Positions 13,419 through 26,887 of a stretch of 64,000 nt of DNA are shown piece after piece. The position numbers were made by a program, and so were the translations under genes. Every line of letters starts with the position of its first letter. Position 1 is the stretch's first letter. The DNA lies in the NCBI GenBank assembly GCA_013397865.1, contig VZTI01005325.1, positions 3,748,836 through 3,812,835 of the forward strand, in the 5' to 3' direction. The notes under the pieces are model-generated. The model searched no databases and was not told where the DNA came from. It saw only the letters and a list, made by a program, of their open reading frames with translations. This stretch comes from Struthidea cinerea (taxonomy: Eukaryota; Chordata; Aves; Passeriformes; Corcoracidae).

Positions 13419-16400
13419 TAGAGCAATGTGACGTTGTACTGGACTGATGAAATAGCTGGTCAAACACTGTGCACCCTACGGAAACCAAAAGTATAGGTCT
13501 CCTGTACAGGACACAAGAGGGTTTGCAGGACAGATGGACCAAAGGCCCAGTAAGAACAGATTTTAACCCACTGGAAAATTTAGAAGGCATTCTGATTTTA
13601 TTTTAAACTTGGATAATCAATAAACACAAAGCACATGGCTGTAGATTTTTCTTAAAGATCTTTAAAAATTCCTTTTGTCCTTCTTTCATGCATACAAACC
13701 AATCTAAATTCAAGATCCTCAGAATGCGATCAGTTAAGTTTCTTTCTCCTTGGGGCAGGGGGTACTAATTAGGTGAGCTAGTGAGATGTCAGCACACAAT
13801 CTAGGAACGTTTGGGTGGATGTGATGGTTTGCACAGAGCTCAAAATATGCCTCAGGCACTGAAGGGTAAAACTTGTAAGCAGAAGAGGAGGACATGACAT
13901 GATGGACCCTGTACAAGTCCTTTCAGATAATTTGAAATCTTAGCTGAATCTATGTCCCTGTAAAACAATCACTCAAAAGCCCTGCTTTTCCATACCACCC
14001 CAATGTTAGGTGCTAGGATAGATATTCAAAAGCAGTCAGCACTCATCAAGTTCTGCTACAAATAAGTTTCTTGGCAATTATCAAAGGGATCAACATTAGG
14101 ACTGATGCAGAGCAGTTATAAAAAAAGACACTGAAATGCAATTTCTTCTTCCCATTGGATTCACGTTTATTCCCAATGTTTACCAAAAAGGCAAAACATC
14201 AGGCTGAAATATCCAAGTTCCAGGGCAGCTAGACTTCCAAACCACTATTTTGCTGGCAAAAGCTGCTGGGTATAAGAGAAAGGTAGAATCCATTGCACAT
14301 CCCACATAACAGCCTGAGTCCTTCTGCCATGTTCCCAGCAGCAGATTTCTGGAGAGGGAGTTCTGTGCCAGCATCCCATACCCCAAGGAAACAGGATGAA
14401 GAGGTTGCCTCATGGTCCTTGAATGCAAGGGGGGAACTACCTTCTCTCATATATGGCCACTCTTTCCTCCTCCCAGTCATTCCCCAATCAAACATCTCCT
14501 ACCCAGTCTTTCCATGCTTCCTGAACCCAGCTCATCCCCTCCCCATCAGCTTTGATTCCACAAAAAGACTTTTGCTAACTAGAGGATGAAGAGAAAGTTT
14601 GGTATTACCATCTGTCCCAGTCAAATCAGTCACTGTTTTCTTAGGCCAACTTTAAATCCAAGATGAACAGGGAAAACTTGAAGTAACTGAATGTCCTTAA
14701 GTCTCTGTAGAACACATTAACTTGGCACCTTGACCAGCTACCGATCATCCATTTTATTTCAAGTACAACCAGTAGTTCCCCACGTTCTCTTCATGTAGCC
14801 TGAATGCCGGGAAGAATTTTCAAGTCTGAAAGATTCTCTTTCAGGAGGCCTGCAAAGGCTTCTGCTTAGTCGCTTCCCTTCCCATAATGTACCACACAAT
14901 CTAGAGGCATACAGCTGAGCTAAGGAACACAGAGGCTGGGAAAAGAAGAAAAAACAAATCCACCACGACTCAACTGTCATCAAGATGTTTACATTACTCC
15001 AAATAGATTCCAAAGCAAGGTCTAAGCTTTGCTTTTTAAATTGGTTTCATTACTTCTCCCAGGCTCCCCTATTTCTCAGTTTGGACAACAGCTGGCATTT
15101 ACAGCAGTCCAACCAGCCGCATTATAAAGCGTACATCCGAAATGTAGCTCAGGGAAAAATCTGCAGAGACAGCTAAGATTTAAACACTCCATCTCATTGA
15201 TGGTGTGTAGGAGGTGGAAAGAAGCGCTGCTAAATCTGTTACCTTTCCTGTGAATGATGAGCACACCACCCCTTCCAAAAATAGACTACAGAGGAAACAT
15301 TATGCTGGTGACTGTGAAAAAGCAAGCTCACTACTCTGGCTCAGACATCAGGTCAGCTGTATGTGAACACATGCCCTCCTTCAAAGCTACTGGAATAGCT
15401 ATTACTTAGGTTTTTTCTAAAAAGTAAATACATGGAATCCATTGGAAATAACAGTGCTTGAAAAAAAATGTATCCTCATTTCAAGAAGCTGTTTTATAAA
15501 TTCCAAGCTAACAAAAGCTAACAACTGACATAAGGCTCCTAGTAAAAATTTCCACCTTCCACCTGTTGGTCTGACAACCCTGTGCTGCATTCTGTCACAG
15601 CAGCCATCACTAATTCCTCCTGTCTTCACCTTTTAAACTTTTGCTATGCAAATATATGCTCATAAAGACTGTCTCCATGCTGTGGAGAAGGAAGAGAGTT
15701 TAGCTGCTAAATGCACTGGTCCAGCACCATCAAATACAACAAATGCACTTCAGAAAAATGTCTAAGACCACAGTAGGGATGAGGAGAAGGGAAGAAATCT
15801 TTCTTCCATCTGAAAATCTGTGCAAAGCCAGTGACTTCACTCTTGACCAGTTAGAATAATTTTCTCCAGAGAGGGAAATTAATTCAGCCTCTAGCTCTGT
15901 TTGATCTCTGACCTTTCTCCACAAAACAATTTACATACAGTATGTCTGAACTCAGTCAGTTGTATCTTGAGGGATTTGTAAGATGATCTGTCGCATGCAC
16001 AAAATGAAAGATGACCCAGCCATTAAAACCGATGCTACTAGGAATCTGAAAAGTATCATTTGTTCAGATCAACCATATGAAGTATTAGCTAAGTCAGACA
16101 GGGGTTAATCAAGCATCTCTGAGTGCAGTTCTTACATAAGATATGCTGGTAGTTAAGTAATGAACTGAAGTGTTTGATGCCACTGGAGTGATGTTATTAT
16201 TTTTAATTGACATAAGTATATTCATTAGGCAAAGTATAAGTGTTTCATGCACACATTATCATCTATAAACTGCATTATGGATAGAAATTCTACCAAACTG
16301 GCCAGCAACTGCATACACAATTACAATTAAACCACACATTTCAATACCTTTAAAGTATCAACTTACTATAAATCATTAGCTTAATAATTAAAAACACTTC

Positions 16401-19400
16401 AAATTAGAAGCAATCAGAAGCTCACTGGGTTCTCAACACCAGAGATGCTAACAGGTTTTACAGCTTCCAGCCTCCTTCCTAAAGGCTCACACAAAATCAA
16501 GAGAACCTGCAAGTCTTAAAAGTGCTCTGTAACCCAGCTCAGTTGCCCTTGTAATTTCCTACCCAAGCACATTTTGCATTACAACCTGTAAAAGTAGTTT
16601 TCTTTAGATGTGATAGCTTGTTTCAACCACTGCTTCTTCCCTTCTTCATCTTGAATGGACATTTCGTGTTAGAAATACTGTCTCTACGGATAAGAAGAGA
16701 TTTCTCGTGACTGACACTCAACCTGACACCTAAATTGAACTTTTCACACCACTCCAGGGCAATGCATGTCCATTTAGACCACAAAGGACCCTTTCAGCCT
16801 TAAAAGCATCACAGGGAATCAGCAGGGAAAAAAAAAAATCCACGTATCTTTCTTACATATAATAGCACATGAAGAAAGAACTACATTACACAATTAAAAG
16901 GTATAGCAGAGGTCAGCCAAAAAAGCCTAGAGCCTTTGCTTCATCCCATGGCCCCTGAGAAGAAATATGCATGGCTGACAGAATACTGGCAGGGTATCAG
17001 CTGCTCTAGGTGTTGCCCCTTCCCCACAGGACGGAGTGGGAGGTGGGGCAGAGGGATTAAGCTGCTTTAAGGGCACAAATCCGGTTTTATGTGCGTCTGA
17101 AGGAGCAGCAGTTACAGACAGCTCCTCTTTCTGTTCATAGCTAACCCACCAAGCAGGGTAAAAGTAGTTCTTTACTGGCTGCATATCCTCATCTTGAGCT
17201 TCATTTTGACTTTTCTGACCCAAGCCTGGCAAACCTCCAGGGCATGTTCTAATAAAGCACAAAGAAATAGCTCTGAAAGCTAACACCAAAAGCTTAGAGG
17301 GCAATTGATATGTCCAATACATTTCAGAATCAGGCTTTCTGCCTGCTTCACTCTTGCAAAAAGCATGTCTTTTTGAAGGACAACCATAGCAGCTTACACC
17401 TCCAGTTTCCTCACAGGGAATATTTTGCATTAGACGAGCCACTGGCAGAAGAGACATTTGCAATCTAAATGGTCAGATGCATTTTTGAGACATTCTAGGT
17501 AGCTTTGTCCAGTAACAAATTTCAGTGTCCAGATATATCATGGAAGCTTTTGAAACACTCTGAGACAACTACTTAAACTGAAAAATTATTACCAATCATC
17601 CTTATCCACTTAACATCCTCTAACAAAAAATTAACACAGTTGAAAGCAGGTGAGAGCCAGAGAGTTTAATGACAGTTTACTGTAGAAAAGATGAATCATC
17701 TCTTCTCTTTCATGATGTCCTAGCAGCTTTGAAAAAGGCCCAGACATCTGCAGGCTATGTCCAAGCTTTTATGTATTACTCCACAGATTCTTTAGGAAGT
17801 TCTACGAGTGGTCAGAATAGCCACCAAAATGGTGTATGTCATATGACACTAATATTTGCTGATCATCACAAGTATTCTGATATAAACTCCCTTTCTTCTG
17901 ATAGTAACAACAGCATTGCCAGTAATTAGGTAGTCCCAATAAAGCATCCCACCTTATTACTTTCACTCTCCCTCTTAACCTACAGGGTTTCTCTGGAAGG
18001 GAGATGACACTGGATTGACATTCTGAAAATACAGATTAATCTCTATCTCCACAGGGAGGTATTTACTCCACACTTCAGTTTTTGAAGCTTATACAGCCCT
18101 CATCATCACATCAATCCAAGACCCCAATTTGCTACTCATGCCTATTAAACATCCCACTGCAGTGCTGAACAGACTGGCAGACATACACATCGCAGTGCTT
18201 TGCCAAGATGTCATTTCAGCACCATAAACTTTCACTGCTAGCAAAAAAAACCTGCCAGCTGCAGTCCTTGACTTTTACAACATCAGAAAATCACACCAGC
18301 TACCATCACAAATACGCTGGAGACAATGACTTCCAGATAGGCACAGAATGAATCACATTTAAGCCTCTTACGTTCCAAGGCTTACACACTCCTTCTTGGC
18401 CAGCAGAGGAAAGGAGCACTGAAAAACTGCAGAAGATGCTAGGGAGACACTTATAGTAACTTGCTAATACTTGGAAGCTTGTAAAACTTTTACCTTAAGT
18501 TGCACAAAAAGGCCACTTTAAATTTTGCCCAGCTATCATGAGTTAAATGAAACTGTTTCCCATCTGAAATTGCTGAAACTTTCACGCAAAAGTGGGCAAT
18601 AACAGGAATAGTTGGCATGAGTATCTATCATCCCCAAATGAACTTAAAAGCATTCCTCTCACCAAGTAGCACCTTCCTGAATATTTAGCATAGGGTTGGA
18701 AACTTTTCAGAACAGGAAAAAAAAAAAAATTCTGTGAGTACTGCATGAAATCCCACAGATGGATGCATAGGAAAGACTGGGACACTATGAAATGGAACTG
18801 GTCCCACAGTTAGCCCGAGAGAATTCTGTAATGCAATGGCCATACCTACACAGGGGAGATCAACACAGCAGCCTGGAATGTGCTGTGGGGGAATACTAGG
18901 TAAACTACACAGAAACAGGACATGGAGGATACAGGAGGTGGAAGGGAGACCAGAGTAAAGAAGAGGGAGTAAACAGAGCAGTAGTGTAGACAAGCAAAAC
19001 CCTCATAATAAATGCAAAAGGCAGTCTCCTGGTAAAAGAATGGGGAATGTCTTTTGCTTCTCCCTCATAAGTTAAAGTTTAAAATTGTGTTCTGCTATTT
19101 GTAGATATTACAAATATTATCTCATTAGCACGACATGAACAATTCCTAGTGGAGAACGTGTTTACCCTTCTATCAGCTGGCAAGCAATTCTTCTTGGAGA
19201 CCAAGGGAGATAGGCATATTCAGTGTAAGATGGGGGTACTTAATTTCCCCACAGTCAAAGATAAATCTGAGGTTAAGCAATTGCTAGAAAACAAAGAACA
19301 ATATGATGCTGCCCCAAAGCTCCCTAACTCAACCTCTCCACAGGTAATTAGGAATACATTATGGTCAGAAGTGGTGAAGGCAGCAGGTAGACCCCGAACA

Positions 19401-21181
19401 TCAGTCTGCACTAAAATGTTATCTCACAGCGTGGAAGCCATTAGGAAACCAGGAAAACTCGCAAGACCTTTATATCAAACTGACATTTGCTCCGGAATTA
19501 GTGAAGAGCAATAACCTCCAGGATATTGTGATAACAGCTTACAAGTTTTCTTTCCTCAAGTTCCGCTTCTTTCCACAAGTTCTGTGCATTGATATCTGAT
19601 TCACAGATACCAATGCACAGAAATGCTTTGACAGAGAGAACATGGTCTTCCTTCAAATACTGCTGTTTTGCTCTCTGAGAAAAAATACTGGCAACATGCC
19701 CCACAGTAAGAAAAGTATTTTCTCTGCCAACCAGGGAGGTCAAGCATAAGCTGCCATTCAGAGTTCTACCAGCACTTCAGCATACTCTTCAACAAACACA
19801 AAAATTCTGGCACTTCTATCTACAGTCACCCATCTTCCACTGTCTGGTTTTTTCCCCTCAAGTATTGTTACTTTCCACGCATACTCACTTCTATCTTGCA
19901 CGGCCTAATTTTAAATATTTCAAACAGTGGTGTTCAAAGTGACATAAAATTAATCTACTCAGAAGTGCTACCAGAATGCACACATACCTGCCAAGAAGGA
20001 AGTGACAGGTAAGGAGCTCTTATAAGGCAAAAGAAAGGTAGAAGAAAAACATTGTATTTCCTTGCTGGCTTTGTGATCTCTTTACCCTTCCTATTAATCA
20101 GCACATTTTTTGGGGAGTATCATTAGCACATTTCATCAAATAAAATTTCCTGTAAACATTTCACACACTCCACACTGTTCTTTACCATGCCATTAGGCAG
20201 TATCAACATATACTAAGCTACATATGGGAGGTTTGCCCATGTGGGAACACCAAGAGAAAACAGAACTGCATTAATGAAACTGCATTAAGTGGCCTCAACG
20301 GCAACTGTAATGTGTTTCCAAAATAAATTCAAACCACTAAGCCAAAGCCACTTGCATTCCAACACTCAGAATTCCTACTGGACTGGATTCTAACACAATT
20401 TCACAGGTCTACTGACATTCATACTTCTGTACAACCTAGACGATTCATGAGCTTTCCCATCAAAAATAATACATGCGCTGTCATGAGGAGGAGATTGGAC
20501 TGTGTACATAAAGCAGATTCAAAACTTTAATATTACCTACCTGTGGGTGCCTTATGATTCGTAACAAATCAGAGTTTGCTGTTTCTAGAATATGGATTAG
20601 CTTTATAGAAGGAATTTGTTACAGATATTTTAGTACAACACATCATCATTAATTCTGAGATCAGTAAGAAAAGCTCTACCAAAATCAATCAGACCAGCTA
20701 CGCTACAATCGAAGAGATATGTCAGCTCACTGACAGCTCCACTTCCTTCAAGAATTTAAAGAAACAGCTAACAAAGGCTTTCTTAAGAGGGCCTTCTGTG
20801 AATCAGCTCCTGAGCAATATGGATCCCCTAATGGGAAATCTATTCATCATTCTTCCACTCTCAATCAATCTACAGACATTAAAAAAGGAAACATGGCTAA
20901 TAGCTGCTAAATATCCTTTTTGTTTTGCAGCAGTCACTCATACATTATGCATAGATCCAGAAAAAAACAATAAGGGAAAAAGAAAAACCTATCTCAGACT
21001 ACGTGCTTGGCACATTATGATTCAAATAGAAATTTGAAAGCGAGTGTTGTCTGATTGATGTTCAGCTGTGACTATCTGAGCAAGCCTTCTCCTGTAAATT
21101 ACCTAAATCATTTCGGTTTCCTTGAGGAAGACCAACTGCGTGCTAGTTATCCCACCAGAAACCATGCTATGCAAGCTTGCA

Positions 21182-21298
21182 GGGCCAGGCTGATGGGGCT
21201 TTGAGCAACCTGGGCTACTGGAAGGTGTCCCAGCTTGTGGCAGGGGATTTGGAACCAGACAATCTTAAAGGTCCCTTCCAACCCAAATCATTTTATGC
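21182..21298 (+). mobile_element. CR1 LINE 3' tail fragment
   Basis: About 117 bp of CR1 3' UTR: GATGGGGCTTTGAGCAACCT, then GGAACCAGACAATCTTAAAG and GGTCCCTTCCAACCCAAATC, ending in a degenerate ATTTTATGCTT. More diverged at its terminal repeat than the copy at 28865, suggesting an older insertion. It lies in SNCA intron 4, antisense. Confidence 0.92.
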
Positions 21299-24200
21299 TT
21301 CCAAACTGCTGCTGTAATTGCTCCCACACATCAGCCAGGAGTGTCACATCAAGACAATGGTGAGGCCCACCCTGAACAACCAGAAATCCCATCTCTGCCT
21401 TGCACAACAAGACAAACTGGCACTGCTCGAGTCAGGTGTAAAGGGTTAGACCTACGACTGCCTGGCAGGCCTGCTTGGGACCCAGATCATTTAATACATT
21501 TAATCAAACTTATCCATTCTTTCCTGTGACATTTTATTAGAGCCTTAAAGGGTAAGAAGTAGTTGAGGAGGGCAGTTAGATGCTGCTGTGCCCCTACAGC
21601 CTGCTTGCTGTACAGTATCTACAGAAAAGCATCAACTCCAGAAGTTAATTGGGTGGAGGCCATTTCTGCATTTGGCACATCAAAATCTTACTGAAGTTTC
21701 CCTGCTTAAATCAAGGCTTGATGTTTTGTTCATACTAAATGCTCTGGGAGATCAGTAAACTGCTTATTCCAACTGAAGAACAACAGTTTGAGTCTCATGC
21801 AACTTGCACTTACCATCCTCCTTTTCCTTGGGCTTTTCCTTGGGGTCTATTAGCCTTTCGGGACACACCTGCCTAATAGCAAAAATGTAATGCAAAAGTA
21901 AAAAACCTCTCTAATGCCCTTTCTGAATAAGGAAATTGGGCATCTCTGCTCCACAGCTTTTCCTTTGTGTTTTTAGCCAAGCTTTTCAAAATTAATTGAC
22001 TAACCTACAGACTGGAAAGATAGGGAACAGTGATCCTTCAACAAGCCAAGCATCCTGTATGTTATACTGAACATAAAGATGGTCAGAGAACCAGGAGATC
22101 TGCATATTCTAACAAAATACATGATTCCACCTACAACCAAATCCTGCAATGATTAGATCTATTTTTAGAATCTTATTTACACTAAAATTTAATTTCAAAA
22201 GTTTCAGGAATTTTCCCTGTGGCATGTCAGTATTATGGCAAGCAAAGAAAACACACTGAATTTGTCTCAAAAAGATAAAAAGAGATAAAACAAGAAAATG
22301 CCTGTTGGAGCTTCTCAATTACCAAGCTAGGTATTTTTATTGTATTGCAGGTAACAAGGAGAGCACCAAAGCAGTCTTGGGGACTTTAATGTTGGTATTC
22401 AAACTTTGGGAACTGATACCCAAGATAACTTAAGTAGAAGTCAAATGTCATCCCTAAGTTATTTCTGAGTAAGATTTCTAGAGAAGAGTTTCTAAACTGA
22501 TGTCTGTTTCTATAATCAAAGTATAAAGTGCAAAACCTTGAGACTTCTTATTCAGCTTTTTTGGTTTCTTAAACTACAGGTGGTAGTCAAAACTTCTTTG
22601 GGAACATCCACGAATCTCAATTTGCAACAAGACAAATCATAAATCTTTAAAGGAAAAAGTGTAACTTACATTTAAAAAATTGGTGTTTAATAAAGAAGAA
22701 AAGTATCCTTCATTCTGCCATGAAAGACAAGTTTTCAGAGACTCACAGGGTTTGCATTCCTTCTACTAGTAAGATTTCCCAAATGAGCAAGTAATAGCTG
22801 ACTGGAATGCACTGTGATGGTTGGTGTCTTAATCAAAACTGAGTTGCTCTCACCAAAATTAAAAGGTGTTTCATCATGTCTTTAGTCTCAGCAATGTACC
22901 ATGCCTCACAGAGCTTCCCTGTAAAAAGGATCAAAAAGGCTCCTACATATTTGTATATTTGATTATGGTGATTCCCCAAAGTGGATTCATTCACCCTGGC
23001 TCTAAACTAAGTATAATGCCCATGGAAATCTTGTGAACCTTGGTGGCTCACAAGATTAACTATTCTGGAAAAGAAAAGTAATAAGACAAGAAATACTCTA
23101 CACCTATGGGCTCCGCTGCACTGAATGTTTATGCTGTGACACTGTTTGAATTCCAAGGAACGACAGAAAATGCAGGGGGGTGGGGAGGGAGAGGTACAGC
23201 AAACTTGGCATCACTTTTACTCTTCTATATTAATTTTCCCATTAAATGCAATTAGCAAGGGCTCTTAGTTAGTTAATATTTTCTATAAAAGAAAATGCCT
23301 AATGCCTAAATTGTTGGTCTTGACACCTAAAGCCTTTTTTCTCTGAAAGCTTCATAATTAAACCAATGAGTTGTATTACCCGCTCGGGAAGCATAATGCC
23401 TACCTACTTGTTACCTGCTACTGTAATTTTGTGTTTTCAGTGCTATTTACTGCAAATGTGTTAAATTAAGAGACCCTAGAAAAAAAAAAAAAATAGAATT
23501 TAGCACATGGAGGTACCAAACATGACCCATACAGATCATATAGATCCCAAAAATCTTAAGGACAAGAGCTGTTCTTCTATTTACTTTAGTAAAATCTAGA
23601 GCACATGAAATCCATATGACTGTATCATCATACGGTACTCAAAGAACCTTGAGGTTTCAGCTTGACTGGGAATTTTGGTGCTAGAACAGTAAAAATAAAA
23701 TTATTCAGCACAGAAATCACAGAAGTTGGCAACTGTTTGTTCTTGAGATGCCAGGCAACCAAATGGCATGGATTCAGTGAGGTTAAGAACTTAATTCAAT
23801 TTGTTAATTACCTATCCGAAAACAACAAACTTTGCAATCCATATTTTGTTCTCATGTAATACTATACACCAGATGCTCATTTGCTGGTGCCCCCCCACTA
23901 TTTGTATCCGTACATTCAGGCTGACTTGCAAATCCACATTAAATGCAACTATCAATAATTTTCACTTTTTAAAAACTCATTTAGAAGACACACTGTACAC
24001 AGAAGTAACACAGACACACAATAGATGTTTTGTCATTCAGCAAAATAATGCTTGCAGTACATTAGCCCTGTTACAATTAATTTGAGCCTACTAACCACCA
24101 CTACCCTGGCTGTTTTTAGCAGTGGGTTTCTGCCAAAGCAGAAATCCCCCAGGCAGCCTCAGATGGGCACACTCAAGTCATCCCTGCCTCTCACTGTCTC

Positions 24201-24436
24201 AGCTGTCACTCCACACTGCCTGCTTACACCAGCTGCAGGGCAGGTGGGTGACAGTGTGGTGTGACAGCATCCCTCCAGCCTGGCCTCACTTGGATGCTTA
24301 AGCTTCTGCTTCATGCTCCAAAGCACACCAGTTTTTAAGGCTGCACTAGGCCAGCTTGGACAAGCTTCTCAAGAAAGAATTTTACCAAGAATCTGCTTCA
24401 TATTTCCTTTGCATAATTATTGTTGTAGCCACAGGT

Positions 24437-24498
24437 AAAAAAACAAAACAAAAAACAAAAAAACCCAAACAAACAAACAAAAAACCACAAAAAACAAC
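24437..24498. repeat. A-rich (AAAC)n-type simple repeat
   Basis: Sixty bases of A interspersed with single C residues, including CAAACAAACAAAC. In SNCA intron 4. Could be the degraded tail of a retroposed sequence, but no source element was recognised to its left. Confidence 0.85.
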
Positions 24499-26741
24499 CA
24501 TTTGTGAGTGTTTTTAATTATTGAAAGTCAAAACCAAACTTCCATCATGGCACAAGAAAAATGCCAGTCACCACGCAAGACTGTAGGCTTTCACACAGGC
24601 AAGCTGCCTTAAGACCTGACAGAGATAAGAAAAGTTACACTGATGCTTTGATTGGATGCCTGGTTGGCATCTTCTGTTATTTCAGAAAAACTCACCCTGT
24701 TTCCTTCAAAGGATCTGTGTCCCACTGCTGTCCTGGATGCCCACACCTGCCCTACCCAACTGTCAGTTAACCTGGAAAATCCAAGCAAAAATCTATGTCA
24801 TGGGCCTCAGAGCCGCAAAGGAATGCAAACCCACTAGGTTTTAAAATAACTTTCTGTGACTCAATTTTGATATTAACATTTTCAAAATGGCTACTCATCC
24901 CCTGCAAAAACAGTAAAAGACAGAGGCAAGGCAGATCAGGAGGAGCCATAGATACTCATCAGCTACATGGCCATAGTGCATAGATAACTGAGAATCTCAG
25001 TCTAAAAATATCGGTATCAAGAGTCAAATGAATGATTTTACATATCTAAAGAACAAAGCACCAGGTCAGAATAATGTTGCTATTTATAGGAATAATATGC
25101 ATGTACATTATGCATGTTCTTTCACTTCACAGATGTGATTTTATTCTTTTACAGCCATCAGAACTTGTGTTTAAGCTTTACAATACAGAGAACAGATTTA
25201 AATGAAAGCAGACATTTGTTTTATACTTTATAATTACAGGGATCTCTCTCTACAGAGAGTGATAAAAAGGCATTAGTTATGGTCAATACTAAAGGGGGTA
25301 ATTGAGCATTACAGCAATGATGATCCTTATTACACTGAGTTTCAAGAGCTGTGAACAGAAAGGAATATTCTCATCATAAAACGAGGCAAGAGCTTTAGCA
25401 GAAACGAAGGGCAGAGACTACTGTGACCATGCCATACTCATGGATCCCCTGGCTGTTCATTAGATTCTCCGTTTTGCAAATCTTCCCACACAGCTTTCAC
25501 AAAGGTCCATGACCATATCAAAAGCAACATTTTACTTATAGCTGAATAAAAGAGGACTAAAAAATCCCCCGGGAATATTGATTTGAAAGAGAATAAAACC
25601 TGCTTGTGAGATGTTTTCAAGACATTCCACCCCAGTGAAATGAATGACTACCGCAACGTAATATCCTTTTCTGCTCCCCATCATAAAGCACCAATAGGAT
25701 TTGTCAGACAGACTACACTTCAATAAGGATAAAAACCCCCAGTTTTTAAGGATTCAATTTTTACAGCTCCTCTGGACACTAACTGGAAATAAGATATACA
25801 ATAGAACTTCATGCTAAATTCCATGACAGCTGTATCTTTGTGTAAATACTAAATACTCTTCCTAATCCTATTTTTGTCTAACTCTTATATGTTCATATAG
25901 GAAACAGCACAAAGGAGGTATTTGTCTCTTCTGGGTTATTTTTGTCTCCAAAAAACACTATGCCCATTTTGGAAAGCATCATTCCTGCCAACTAGGGTCA
26001 CTTTTCGCCTAGTGTCAGTGGAAGAACATAACTACAGTATATCAGCAACAAAAACGGAGTAACACTTCATACTGTGAAAATACTTATGCTCACCTTGGGG
26101 CTGGAATAAAAATACCTACAGTGTTCTATAGGATGAGCTACAGCAAATTTAATCTGCATAGTTGAGAATATTTGAAGGTATTTTTGAGACAGTATCAGTC
26201 TATTAATGGAAGACAGTGACTCTCCAGCTAGATCTTGACTTTAGATGCAATGTGTCTAACCAGTCAGTGGATTGGTACACAAACCCTTCCCTCTACAAGC
26301 ACAGAGAATACAAATTAAACCTGAGATTTGCTGTTTGACCTTTTAGCACTAGCAGGTTGCTTTTAAATTTGAAGTTACTGGGAAAAACAGTTGTCTTTCC
26401 ACACAACTACACAGCTATCCTACAGCAGCTGGCCTCCACTAGAGACTGCTGAGTTCAGAATCACCACTAGATCACACTTTAAACCATGATCCCAATTAAC
26501 TAAGACATTTCAGAATAATAAAGTTCCATGCCTAATCCTACTCAAGTTCCCAGATCCTGCAAGCCACTGAAAATACAACCTATAAACAGCAGACATGTTC
26601 TTTGTTGTTCATTTGTTTGGCATAACACAAATCTTCCTGCATTCATACTGCTGACAGACAGAAAACACTCCATCTGCCTCTCAGTTCATGAGGCCCTCTT
26701 TGCTCACTTCTTCACCTGGAAAAGACTGTAAATAAACAAAC

Positions 26742-26887
26742 CTGTTTGGCCAACTGATCCTTCTTCACCAAGCCAGTGGCTGCAGCGATGTTCCCTGCTC
26801 CTTCCACCGTCTTCTGCGCCACCGCCGTCACTCCTGTCACCACAGCTCCCCCAACATTAGACACTTGCTCTTTGGTCTTCTCAGCCA
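26742..26887 (-). CDS. SNCA: SNCA exon 4 (residues 55-103, 146 bp)
   Basis: The acceptor is CTCCTCAG|TGGCTGAG and the donor CAAACAG|GTTTGT. The first two bases complete Val55; the exon then encodes 48 residues ending KKDQLAKQ. It holds the rest of the repeat region (KTKEQV at 58-63 and the degenerate repeats to about residue 90) and the hydrophobic NAC core (about 61-95, with VGGAVVTGVTAVAQKTV intact). In the family this core forms the spine of amyloid fibrils; it also separates alpha- from beta-synuclein, which lacks part of it. Asn87, Leu94 and Ala101 stand where human has Ser, Phe and Gly. The exon has one more codon (Gln103) than the human exon, whose last residue here is Lys102. The next exon should begin in phase 0 with the acidic tail. 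Confidence 0.98.

Larger units (their letters stand above)
1..26741 (-). other. SNCA: SNCA intron 4, partial
   Basis: The 26.7 kb downstream of the exon 4 donor has no recognisable coding exon. I searched the minus strand by eye for the reverse complements of the acidic tail (an EAYEMP-like exon and a final DYEPEA-like exon) and found neither, so the intron continues past the left edge. It holds two short CR1 tails, simple repeats and a 153-N gap. The largest open frames (178 codons at 16927-17463 minus; 121 codons at 19149-19514 plus) show no family resemblance and I take them as chance. Confidence 0.85.

Noticed and set aside
19149..19514. 121-codon plus-strand frame in intron 4
   Set aside because: No family resemblance, antisense to SNCA, ordinary base composition; expected by chance in this length of DNA.
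25247..25262. CTCTCTCTACAGAGAG short palindrome
   Set aside because: Too short, with no flanking signal; expected by chance.
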